A stretch of DNA of 5,491 nucleotides from Lachnospiraceae bacterium (GCA_003519685.1 DOWG01000213.1:1-5491), one strand, 5' to 3'; positions 1-5,360 are shown, numbered from the stretch's first letter. The notes: generated from the letters alone by a model not told the origin. Numbers and translations: made by a program.

Positions 1-4
1 CAAG

Positions 5-38
5 TTTGCACAGCATCTACAGATTTGTGATGCGCAAA
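5..38 (+). other. imperfect hairpin ahead of the first gene
   Basis: TTTGC (5-9) can pair with GCAAA (34-38), and GCATC (13-17) with GATGC (29-33). This gives ten base pairs with a three-base bulge (10-12) and an 11-base loop. An A run rather than a T run follows on the + strand, so it does not look like an intrinsic terminator for an upstream + gene. It could be a leader structure or part of an upstream gene cut by the window edge. No promoter could be recognised in these 59 bases. Confidence 0.25.
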
Positions 39-54
39 AAAATAGCACAGAAAT

Positions 55-60
55 GAGGAG
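55..60 (+). promoter_or_regulatory. ribosome binding site deciding the start at 66
   Basis: GAGGAG at 55-60 sits five bases before ATG at 66. The GTG at 60 that would extend the frame overlaps this site and so cannot be its start. A second ATG at 72 is 11 bases away and less favoured. An in-frame TGA at 54-56 closes the frame upstream. Confidence 0.75.
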
Positions 61-65
61 TGAAG

Positions 66-1121
66 ATGAGAATGAAGCCACTAATTATCGGGGATTTAAC
101 TGTCAGAGTACCTATTATTCAAGGAGGTATGGGCGTAGGGATAAGCAGATCGAATTTGGCCGGGGCAGTAGCAAGGGAAGGCGGAATCGGCATTATTTCC
201 ACGGCGCAGATCGGTTATGATGAACCGGATTTTGATAATAATCAGATTGAAACAAATTTACTTGCCATAAAAAAGCATATTGATAAAGCAAAAGAAATAG
301 CGGAGGGCGGAATTGTCGGCGTAAATATAATGGTTGCAACAAAGCAGTATGAACGCTATGTTAGGGCGGCCTGCGAAGCCGGAGCAGATGTGATCATCTC
401 CGGAGCAGGACTTCCCATATCGCTGCCGGACATGGTCAAAGGATGTAAGGTAAAGATAGCTCCCATTGTATCAAGTATGAGAGCGACTTCGGTTATTCTT
501 AAGATGTGGGATAGAAAGTATCACAGAACAGCAGATTTTATTGTAGTTGAGGGTCCTCATGCCGGCGGACACCTTGGCTTTTCGAAGGAAGAGTTAGAGA
601 ACATCGATGAAATCGACTTTGACAGAGAGATAAAAGAAATCGTGAAATATAAAAGGGCATTTGAAGAAAAATATCAAACCAATATTCCGGTCGTAGCAGC
701 CGGCGGAATATTTGATCAAAATGATATCAAGCATGCATTGGAGCTTGGAGCGAACGGAGTGCAGATTGCAACCAGATTTGTCGTTACCGAAGAATGTGAT
801 GCCAGTCCGGAATATAAGCAGGCATATCTGGATGCAAAAGAGGAGGATATCCGTATCGTAATCAGTCCGGTTGGGATGCCCGGGCGCGCGATTGCCAATG
901 GATTACTGAAAAAGGTCGGGGAGGGGAAGCTTCCGATTGAGAAATGCTTCCATTGCCTTTCACATTGTAATCCAAAGGAAGCCCCCTATTGCATAACGAA
1001 GGCACTGATCAATGCAGTGCGCGGTAATATTGAGGAAGGCTTGCTGTTCTGCGGGGACAATGTATACCGTTTAAAGGAAATGACAACAGTGAAAGCAATT
1101 TTTGAGGAGCTGGTTTTTTGA
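66..1121 (+). CDS. nitronate monooxygenase / FabK-like FMN oxidoreductase
   Basis: This encodes 351 residues, a normal size for the 2-nitropropane dioxygenase/FabK family of FMN-dependent TIM-barrel enzymes. These oxidise alkyl nitronates or, in the FabK branch, reduce enoyl-ACP with NAD(P)H in the cytosol. Visible family marks are the N-terminal IIQGGMGVGIS (about residues 17-27), EGPHAGGHLG (162-171) with the His of the GGH motif at 169, and the phosphate-binding AAGGIFD (211-217) followed by LGANGVQIATRF. The C-terminal part adds a cysteine cluster, C294-x2-C297-x3-C301-x7-C309, plus C329; I recall similar tails in clostridial members, and they may bind metal or an Fe-S cluster, but this is not shown. 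The exact substrate cannot be read from sequence, and nitronate oxidation, enoyl-ACP reduction or another flavin reaction all remain open. The gene runs toward the diguanylate cyclase gene with a 31-bp gap. No clear terminator is seen. Start ATG 66 is chosen for its Shine-Dalgarno spacing. Confidence 0.9.
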   Translation: MRMKPLIIGDLTVRVPIIQGGMGVGISRSNLAGAVAREGGIGIISTAQIGYDEPDFDNNQIETNLLAIKKHIDKAKEIAEGGIVGVNIMVATKQYERYVRAACEAGADVIISGAGLPISLPDMVKGCKVKIAPIVSSMRATSVILKMWDRKYHRTADFIVVEGPHAGGHLGFSKEELENIDEIDFDREIKEIVKYKRAFEEKYQTNIPVVAAGGIFDQNDIKHALELGANGVQIATRFVVTEECDASPEYKQAYLDAKEEDIRIVISPVGMPGRAIANGLLKKVGEGKLPIEKCFHCLSHCNPKEAPYCITKALINAVRGNIEEGLLFCGDNVYRLKEMTTVKAIFEELVF

Positions 1122-1152
1122 TTTTGGGCAGAATCAAGCCTATCTCCTGGTG

Positions 1153-1992
1153 TCAATCGATAACCCGGTTTCCTCCCTTTCTTTTTGCACGGTATAATTT
1201 TCGGTCCGCCAATTCTACGATTTCGTCCACCGTATCGACACCATTTCCCTTATAGATCGTCTCTACGCCGAAGCTGCTGGTTATTTTCAATGTATTCGCA
1301 TTGATGTTAAACTCCTTTGCTTCCACCATCTTGCAGATTCGGTTCGCAATTTTAACAGAGAGAGTATGACTAGCGGATGGAAGGCAGATAAGAAATTCAT
1401 CTCCGGCATAGCGCGCTGCCCAGCCGCCTTCTTGCTGCACCTGCCGGTGGAATAACTCGGCGATCTCCTTCAGTACCAAATCTCCCGTAACATGCCCGTA
1501 ATTGTCATTAATATCCTTGAAGCAATCGATATCCGCGTAAATAATTGATATAGGCTCATCTTTTTGAAAAGAACGGGCTAAATCAATCGGAAGCTGCTCA
1601 TAAATATATCTTCGGTTATATACATTGGTTAGTTCATCCGTAATGGTTAATTTTCTTAAATGTCGGATTAAATCATCCTGCCTGGTAGATACCATATTTT
1701 TCCTGCCTCTTAAGTCCCTATGGATCAATTCAAGACGATAGGAATCCTCCCCGACGGACATCGGAATCGTTATTGTGATGACCATGGGATCGATCCCGTT
1801 AACGGCAAATGCGGCATTGCAATGTCCGGCAAAAGAAACAGGAGTTTCGATTTCTGTAAGCATATGCATGTCTGGATTCTCGCTGTCATATAAAACTTCT
1901 TCACTGGCTATACTTTTGATCCGGACGATAGAATAAAGTTTCTCAAGTATCGTTAGAAATGCAACAACTTGATTAAGAGTTTCAAATATCAT
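1153..1992 (-). CDS. diguanylate cyclase (PAS-like + GGDEF domain, AGDEF variant)
   Basis: This encodes 279 residues, with no signal peptide or membrane segment, so it is probably cytosolic. Residues 1 to about 95 form a PAS-like sensory region resembling the N-termini of clostridial GGDEF proteins. A polar helical linker (about 95-117) follows, then a complete GGDEF domain (about 118-279). In the domain one sees DELTNVYNRRYI (119-130), YADIDCFKDINDNYGH (152-167) with metal ligand D154 and guanine-contact N162 and D171, then RYAGDEF (194-200) and a C-terminal ADRKLYRAKRKGGNRV. The signature is AGDEF instead of GGDEF; some AGDEF proteins are active cyclases, so activity (two GTP to c-di-GMP) is likely but not certain. 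The usual inhibitory RxxD site reads QEGG (187-190), so product inhibition through that site is not expected. The ligand of the N-terminal region is unknown. ATG at 1992 is preceded by AAGGAA at suitable spacing. The gene is transcribed divergently from the XRE regulator at 2330. Confidence 0.9.
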   Translation of the reverse strand: MIFETLNQVVAFLTILEKLYSIVRIKSIASEEVLYDSENPDMHMLTEIETPVSFAGHCNAAFAVNGIDPMVITITIPMSVGEDSYRLELIHRDLRGRKNMVSTRQDDLIRHLRKLTITDELTNVYNRRYIYEQLPIDLARSFQKDEPISIIYADIDCFKDINDNYGHVTGDLVLKEIAELFHRQVQQEGGWAARYAGDEFLICLPSASHTLSVKIANRICKMVEAKEFNINANTLKITSSFGVETIYKGNGVDTVDEIVELADRKLYRAKRKGGNRVID

Positions 1993-2053
1993 AGTAATCT
2001 TTCCTTTTCATCAAGGAGATGGATTGTGGCTAAATTATTTTAATGCGATTGAG

Positions 2054-2074
2054 TTTCTATGCTAATGATAGAAA
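2054..2074 (-). other. hairpin in the diguanylate cyclase leader
   Basis: TTTCTAT (2054-2060) and ATAGAAA (2068-2074) form a perfect 7-bp inverted repeat around a 7-base loop. GAG (2051-2053) and CTC (2077-2079) could add three pairs across a two-base bulge. It would lie about 60 bases upstream of the cyclase start in the minus-strand transcript. No U-tract follows, so it is not an intrinsic terminator. It could be an operator, an mRNA stability element, or chance in AT-rich DNA. Confidence 0.3.
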
Positions 2075-2251
2075 TTCTCCTTGTACGCTCCTTTCATATC
2101 TATTTTCTTCTATTTTCTTAATGCATCCCACAAGTATTAAGCTTCGTAGTCCATATTTTCATTATTTCTCTGATATTTGTCGATAATAAGAGAGTCAATG
2201 GCATATTTTAATATGTATAGCTTTCATACTTATTAATATCTATGAGTATAC

Positions 2252-2280
2252 ATTCTAGTATTCTTTTAGAATATTTTCAA
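2252..2280 (-). promoter_or_regulatory. predicted sigma-A type promoter for the diguanylate cyclase
   Basis: On the minus strand TTGAAA (-35, 2280-2275) is followed by exactly 17 bases and then TAGAAT (-10, 2257-2252). Each hexamer matches consensus at five of six positions. The start of transcription would fall near 2245, giving a leader of about 250 bases before the ATG at 1992. The spacer is almost entirely filled by the palindrome-like site at 2259-2273, so a protein bound there should block polymerase. Confidence 0.5.
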
Positions 2281-2304
2281 GTCTTAAAGTATTCTTTAAG
2301 ATTA
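2257..2304. promoter_or_regulatory. paired operator-like repeats, probable XRE binding sites
   Basis: AGTATTCTTTTAGA (2257-2270) and AGTATTCTTTAAGA (2288-2301) agree at 13 of 14 positions and are offset by 31 bp, about three helical turns. Each sits in a dyad. The first is TATTCT-TTT-AGAATA (2259-2273, perfect 6-bp arms). The second is TCTTAAAG-TATT-CTTTAAGA (2282-2301, perfect 8-bp arms). The first fills the spacer of the predicted cyclase promoter. The second lies just ahead of the XRE ribosome binding site and overlaps a weak + strand promoter candidate, TTTTCA-N17-TAAGAT (2274-2302). The likely binder is the XRE protein encoded alongside, which is an inference from position and symmetry. 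Confidence 0.45.
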
Positions 2305-2308
2305 CTAT

Positions 2309-2316
2309 AAAGGAGG
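2309..2316 (+). promoter_or_regulatory. ribosome binding site of the XRE gene, long spacing
   Basis: AAAGGAGG is a near-perfect Shine-Dalgarno sequence, but it stands 13 bases before the first ATG (2330) and 16 before the next (2333), longer than the usual 5-9. No alternative in-frame start lies nearer. The first ATG is therefore preferred, and translation may be moderate. Confidence 0.6.
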
Positions 2317-2329
2317 CTTAGAGCATATC

Positions 2330-2659
2330 ATGATGAGAAATGAGTTAGGTAATGCCATAAGAAATGCCCGTATGGAAAAGAAGTTAACCCAGGAAAAGCT
2401 GGCTGAGTTAGTTAATATTTCGCCGGTTCATGTAAAGCAGATTGAGGCGGGAACCAGAATGCCATCGGTTGAGGTACTTTATAAAATTTCAGTTACGCTA
2501 AATCTCTCGGTTGATGATGTTTTCTTTCCTGAAGAGCCCAGTGCCAAGGAAATGCTGGGTAAAATAGAACGTGTTCTACGCATTTGTACGCAGCATGATT
2601 TGCGGGTGGTTTATGCTACCGCCTGCGCTTTGACCGATACGAGTACAAACGAATCATAG
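2330..2659 (+). CDS. XRE-family helix-turn-helix transcriptional regulator
   Basis: This is a small cytosolic DNA-binding protein of 109 residues. Residues about 7-61 form a classic five-helix XRE/Cro-C1 domain: LGNAIRNARMEKKLTQEKLAELVNISPVHVKQIEAG, with the recognition helix near SPVHVKQIEAG (31-41), then PSVEVLYKISVTLNLSVDDVF. The remaining 45 or so residues, including KIERVLRICTQHDLRVVYATACAL, look like a short helical hairpin probably used for dimerisation. No ligand-binding domain is present. I recall this kind of compact regulator, including the C-terminal helical pair, from Lachnospiraceae genomes and integrative elements, but there is no recombinase or conjugation gene nearby. It is transcribed divergently from the cyclase gene across a region with paired dyads, which fits autoregulation and control of its neighbour. 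The target genes are not established. Confidence 0.9.
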   Translation: MMRNELGNAIRNARMEKKLTQEKLAELVNISPVHVKQIEAGTRMPSVEVLYKISVTLNLSVDDVFFPEEPSAKEMLGKIERVLRICTQHDLRVVYATACALTDTSTNES

Positions 2660-2714
2660 GCTGTAACCGTGAAAGTACGGTGAATCAGATGGCAAATCAA
2701 GGTGCGCCATAGCC
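2659..2714 (+). other. possible three-way-junction RNA fold after the XRE gene
   Basis: Three nested helices can form: GGCT (2659-2662) with AGCC (2711-2714); ACCGT (2666-2670) with ACGGT (2677-2681) around GAAAGT; and ATGGC (2689-2693) with GCCAT (2706-2710), which stacks directly on the first. This fold excludes the terminator hairpin at 2699-2720. All stems are only four or five base pairs, so chance is possible, and I do not recognise a known RNA family. Confidence 0.2.
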
Positions 2715-2728
2715 CACCTTTCATTTTT
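2699..2728 (+). terminator. probable intrinsic terminator of the XRE gene
   Basis: AAGGTG (2699-2704) pairs with CACCTT (2715-2720) around a 10-base loop. After TCA comes a run of five T (2724-2728), and another run of six T lies at 2735-2740. The stem is short and the T-run is three bases off the stem, so efficiency may be moderate. It lies 40 bases after the XRE stop codon, and zwf has its own promoter downstream. Confidence 0.5.
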
Positions 2729-2954
2729 ATGCTCTTTTTTGCTCCTCTTTTGCAGATAAAAAGTATCAAAATTATCTCTTCTATGATATTTTCGCTTTCT
2801 CTTAATTAGGTTACCCAATTTTCTTATTTGCATTATTCCGTTACAGAATCCGCCGCCGCATGATCAGATTTTTTTCTCTTTCGTATATAATATTTTATGA
2901 AAATGGCAGCAATCGGTGCGGAAAATCCGGGATTGCAGATAGTAACTCCTTATC

Positions 2955-3002
2955 TGATATCATTTGTCGAAATCATATCATGAACGAAAAGAACATTCAT
3001 GA
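2955..3002. promoter_or_regulatory. two overlapping dyads upstream of the zwf promoter
   Basis: TGATATCATTT (2955-2965) and AAATCATATCA (2970-2980) form an 11-bp inverted repeat with one mismatch around GTCG. TCATGAA (2978-2984) and TTCATGA (2996-3002) form a perfect 7-bp inverted repeat with an 11-base gap. The right arm of the second overlaps the -35 hexamer, and the two dyads share 2978-2980. They lie upstream of the expected transcription start, so they are better read as protein binding sites than RNA hairpins. The binder is unknown. Confidence 0.35.
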
Positions 3003-3027
3003 CAGTAACGTTAGTTATGGTTAAAAT
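2999..3027 (+). promoter_or_regulatory. predicted sigma-A type promoter for zwf
   Basis: ATGACA (-35, 2999-3004), a 17-base spacer and TAAAAT (-10, 3022-3027) each match consensus at five of six positions. Transcription would begin near 3034, about 100 bases before the zwf start. The spacer contains the 8-bp palindrome TAACGTTA (3006-3013). A perfect TATAAT at 3061-3066 lacks a matching -35 and is less likely. Confidence 0.5.
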
Positions 3028-3125
3028 ATAGAAAAAGTGGTATGTATGATAGATATAGTATATAATTAGATTAATCAGAGTTATTACGACCTGATGCGGC
3101 GCGGATGGCTGCATGGTTACTCATG

Positions 3126-3132
3126 AAGGAGG
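3126..3132 (+). promoter_or_regulatory. ribosome binding site deciding the zwf start at 3138
   Basis: AAGGAGG lies five bases before ATG 3138. Starts further upstream in frame (3105 and 3123) have no Shine-Dalgarno sequence, and starting there would place this site inside the coding sequence. The 11 extra residues they would add (MAAWLLMKEVN) precede the normal N-terminus of the family. Confidence 0.8.
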
Positions 3133-3137
3133 TTAAT

Positions 3138-4637
3138 ATGGAAAGAGAAGAAAAAGATGGAGATTTTTTATCGGCGATCTTAGTGATCTTTGGCGGGACC
3201 GGCGATTTGACGCATCGTAAGCTGATACCGGCGCTATATAATTTGGTAATTGATCAGCTTCTTCCGAAGAATTTTGCTATTGTTTCTGTGGGACGGAGGA
3301 ATAAATCAGAGGAAGACTATAAGATAGATATGTACCAGTCACTGAAGGAACATTCCCGCAATAAGGTAGATGATAAGCATTGGGCGAAGCTGGCCGGCAT
3401 GCTTCATTATTATCAGTTTGATTTTACGGACCAGGGAGGGTATTCCGGTCTGAAGGATTATCTGGACGAACTGGACTTAAAAGTAAAAACCGGAGGTAAT
3501 CGGGTGTTCTATCTGGCGGTTGCTCCGGAGTATTTTGAAACCATCGTGATCGGTCTGCATACAAGTAATATGACCAAGAAACCGGGGGCATGGAGCAGAT
3601 TAATCATTGAGAAGCCTTTTGGCAAGGACTTAAAGACCGCCAGAAAGCTGAACAATAAGCTGCTTGAGGTCTTTGAGGAGAGCAGTATCTATCGTATTGA
3701 TCATTATCTGGGCAAGGAAATGATTCAAAATATTATGGTACTGCGCTTTGGCAATTCTATTTTTCAATCGATATGGAATAATAAATTTATCGATAATGTT
3801 CAAATATCTTTGACAGAAAAACTGGGCGTCGGCGCAAGAGGCGGTTATTATGAGAATTCCGGTGCGATGAGAGATATGGTGCAGAGCCATATTATTCAGA
3901 TACTTTCTCTGGTTGCCATGGAGCCTCCGGTGAATCTAAAAACGGATTCGATCCGTACCGAGAAGCAGAAGGTACTGGAAGCAATCGAGGATATTACCCC
4001 GGGTTTCCTTCGCAATAATGTGGTGTTTGGACAGTATGGGAAAGGGATTATCGATGGCAGTCCGGTACCGGGTTACCGTGAGGAACCCAAGGTGCCTGCG
4101 GATTCCAATACGGAAACCTTTGTAGCATTAAAGCTCTTTATTAATAATTTCCGCTGGGCGGGGACCCCCTTCTATATTCGAACCGGAAAGCGCATGGGAA
4201 CAGGCTCCGCTGAAATTGTGATTCAGTTTAAGGATCTTCCCAATATTCTATACTTTAAGGATAAGGAGGTACAGGAACCGAATCTTCTGGTCCTAAGGAT
4301 ACAACCGAATGTCGGCGTATTCTTTCAGTTTAATACGAAGGATTTTACGTCCCATAATGGCATTATCCCTACGAAAATGGATACCAGCTATTACAGTCCA
4401 ACCCAGGGAAACACGCCGGAGGCATATGAACGCTTACTATATGATATTCTCCGGGGAGATGGCACACTATTCCCAAGATGGGACGAGGTTGAGGCTGCCT
4501 GGGCATTTGCAGACAAAATTATTAAGTACAGGGAGAATAAGATTTCACAGTTTCCCAACTATGATGCCGGTTCCATGGGCCCGGTCAGTGCTTTCGAGCT
4601 GCTGGCAAGGGACGGCAGAAAATGGTGGAATATTTAA
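3138..4637 (+). CDS. zwf: glucose-6-phosphate 1-dehydrogenase
   Basis: This encodes 499 residues, full length for the family. The enzyme oxidises glucose 6-phosphate to 6-phosphogluconolactone with NAD(P)+, the first step of the oxidative pentose phosphate pathway, in the cytosol. The Rossmann domain opens with VIFGGTGDLTHRKL (16-29). GRR (52-54) follows the second strand, where a basic residue contacts the 2'-phosphate of NADP in relatives. EKPFGKDL lies at 158-165 and the substrate-binding RIDHYLGKE at 186-194. The catalytic-base His of the GAMRDMVQSH segment is H251, by analogy with H240 of the Leuconostoc enzyme. YIRTGKR (346-352) carries the substrate lysine K351. The C-terminal GSMGP (478-482) and final dG..W are also typical. 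No key residue is missing. Start 3138 is set by its ribosome binding site. No 6-phosphogluconolactonase or 6-phosphogluconate dehydrogenase gene is in the window. The next gene follows after 90 bp without a terminator. Confidence 0.97.
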   Translation: MEREEKDGDFLSAILVIFGGTGDLTHRKLIPALYNLVIDQLLPKNFAIVSVGRRNKSEEDYKIDMYQSLKEHSRNKVDDKHWAKLAGMLHYYQFDFTDQGGYSGLKDYLDELDLKVKTGGNRVFYLAVAPEYFETIVIGLHTSNMTKKPGAWSRLIIEKPFGKDLKTARKLNNKLLEVFEESSIYRIDHYLGKEMIQNIMVLRFGNSIFQSIWNNKFIDNVQISLTEKLGVGARGGYYENSGAMRDMVQSHIIQILSLVAMEPPVNLKTDSIRTEKQKVLEAIEDITPGFLRNNVVFGQYGKGIIDGSPVPGYREEPKVPADSNTETFVALKLFINNFRWAGTPFYIRTGKRMGTGSAEIVIQFKDLPNILYFKDKEVQEPNLLVLRIQPNVGVFFQFNTKDFTSHNGIIPTKMDTSYYSPTQGNTPEAYERLLYDILRGDGTLFPRWDEVEAAWAFADKIIKYRENKISQFPNYDAGSMGPVSAFELLARDGRKWWNI

Positions 4638-4727
4638 AATGACTTATGACACTCAAATCAAGGTTGGTTATAAAAGTTTATTAGAATCCTGAGTGAAAAT
4701 TTATTAGGAAGCCAAGGAGGAAAGTTT

Positions 4728-5360
4728 ATGAATATGAATTCTTTTCAGATTTATGATATTTCAATGAAAATTACACAGGATATGCCGGTGTATGGCGGTA
4801 ACGAAGAAAAACGGCCGAAGATCATCGTGGAACGGGATTTTTCATCCGGCAGTGCCTATGAATCAAGGGTTGAGATGAATATGCATACCGGTACCCATCT
4901 GGATCGCTCCCTTCATATGGTACCCGGGGGAGCCAAGGTCGAATCCCTCCGGCTGGAGCAGGTGATTACGAAGTGCAGGGTCCTGGATCTGAGCAGCTGT
5001 ACTGACAAAATTACCGCGGAGGATTTGAAGGATAAGAATATTGTCGAGGGGGATTTTGTTTTGCTGAAAACAAGAAATTCCTTCGAAGATATTTTAGAGG
5101 ATAAATTTATCTATGTAGATGATTCCGGAGCAGAGTTTTTAAGAGATAGGAAAATTAAAGGCGTAGGCATTGATTCCCTGGGTATTGAACGAAACCAGCC
5201 GGAGCATCCAACCCACATTAAGCTCCTGGGGGCGGATATTGTGATATTAGAAGGCTTACGTCTGAAAGAGATTGAGGAAGGGAAATATTTCCTGTTTGCC
5301 GCCCCGGTCAATGTTGCCGAGGCTGAAGCCGCCCCGGTAAGGGCAGTTTTACTTCGTTAA
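4728..5360 (+). CDS. cyclase-family metal-dependent hydrolase (KynB-like)
   Basis: This encodes 210 residues, the usual size for the cyclase family (Pfam PF04199), which includes kynurenine formamidase (KynB) and isatin hydrolase. These are soluble enzymes that use divalent metal to open amides, lactones or similar rings. It starts with YDISMKITQDMPVYGG (9-24), the typical opening. The metal motif is HTGTHLDRSLH (53-63), with ligands expected at H53, H57, D59 and H63. The second half shows GVGIDSLGIE (145-154), then H160, H163 and E175 in ILEGL, matching the second ligand set. The family usually has D-A-P-x-H where this protein has D-R-S-L-H, so the A-P pair is replaced while the histidine is kept. 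No tryptophan-degradation gene is nearby, so kynurenine formamidase activity cannot be assumed. AAGGAGG seven bases before ATG 4728 fixes the start. The 90-bp gap to zwf has no terminator, so co-transcription is likely. Confidence 0.9.
   Translation: MNMNSFQIYDISMKITQDMPVYGGNEEKRPKIIVERDFSSGSAYESRVEMNMHTGTHLDRSLHMVPGGAKVESLRLEQVITKCRVLDLSSCTDKITAEDLKDKNIVEGDFVLLKTRNSFEDILEDKFIYVDDSGAEFLRDRKIKGVGIDSLGIERNQPEHPTHIKLLGADIVILEGLRLKEIEEGKYFLFAAPVNVAEAEAAPVRAVLLR

Larger units (their letters stand above)
1993..2329. other. divergent intergenic control region
   Basis: These 337 AT-rich bases between the cyclase gene (leftward) and the XRE gene (rightward) hold no convincing open reading frame. They contain a minus-strand promoter (2252-2280), two related operator-like sites (2259-2273 and 2290-2304), and a perfect 7-bp inverted repeat TTTCTAT/ATAGAAA (2054-2060 and 2068-2074) in the cyclase leader. 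A weaker alternative minus-strand promoter, TTGACT-N17-TATCAG, lies at 2198-2170. I do not recognise a known riboswitch, including the c-di-GMP classes, in the leader. Confidence 0.7.
2660..3137. other. long intergenic region between the XRE gene and zwf
   Basis: The left part (2660-2740) holds short hairpins and the probable XRE terminator. The middle part (about 2741-2950) is AT-rich with T-runs; an antisense frame of 59 codons crosses the left and middle parts (2654-2833) and is probably not a gene. The right part carries two overlapping dyads (2955-2980 and 2978-3002) and a good promoter (2999-3027), followed by a zwf leader of about 100 bases. No tRNA, known riboswitch or mobile-element end was recognised. 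Confidence 0.6.

Noticed and set aside
3..56. Open frame ending in TGA at 54-56 just before the first gene, which could be the tail of an upstream gene.
   Set aside because: Only 17 residues are visible (ending RKKIAQK), with no recognisable motif. A coupled upstream gene is possible but cannot be supported from this window.
716..898. Minus-strand 60-codon frame inside the nitronate monooxygenase-like gene.
   Set aside because: It is antisense to a well-supported coding region and shows no family motif, so it is treated as a shadow frame.
1118..1137. TTGATTTT/AGAATCAA hairpin with a GGGC loop in the convergent gap, as a possible bidirectional terminator.
   Set aside because: The stem is AT-rich with one G-T pair and no T-run follows it on either strand; the T-run lies before the stem on the + strand.
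2213..2253. ATGTATA/TATACAT with inner TCATA/TATGA dyad.
   Set aside because: The arms are offset by unequal bulges and consist nearly only of A and T, so chance is the simplest explanation, though it lies near the predicted cyclase transcription start.
2666..2710. GTGAAAGTACGGT and GTGCGCC strings resembling parts of group II introns (domain V and the 5' end).
   Set aside because: The matches are short, in the wrong order, and there is no intron-encoded protein or domain VI; no intron is supported.
2897..2983. 28-codon + strand frame (MKMAAIGAENPGLQIV and onward) upstream of zwf.
   Set aside because: It has no ribosome binding site, overlaps the operator-like dyads and shows no recognisable family.
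3630..3890. Minus-strand 86-codon frame inside zwf.
   Set aside because: It is antisense to highly conserved Zwf catalytic motifs and is a shadow frame.
4309..4692. + strand 127-codon frame overlapping the end of zwf, including a 17-codon tail starting at 4639.
   Set aside because: Most of it is an out-of-frame reading of zwf. The short tail has only a weak GGTGGA upstream and no family resemblance.
4677..4710. Direct repeat TTTATTAG(A/G)A in the zwf-hydrolase gap.
   Set aside because: It is about ten bases of low-complexity AT-rich sequence with no dyad or context that suggests function.
5111..5311. Minus-strand 66-codon frame inside the cyclase-family hydrolase gene.
   Set aside because: It is antisense to the second metal-ligand region of a well-supported gene and has no ribosome binding site of note.
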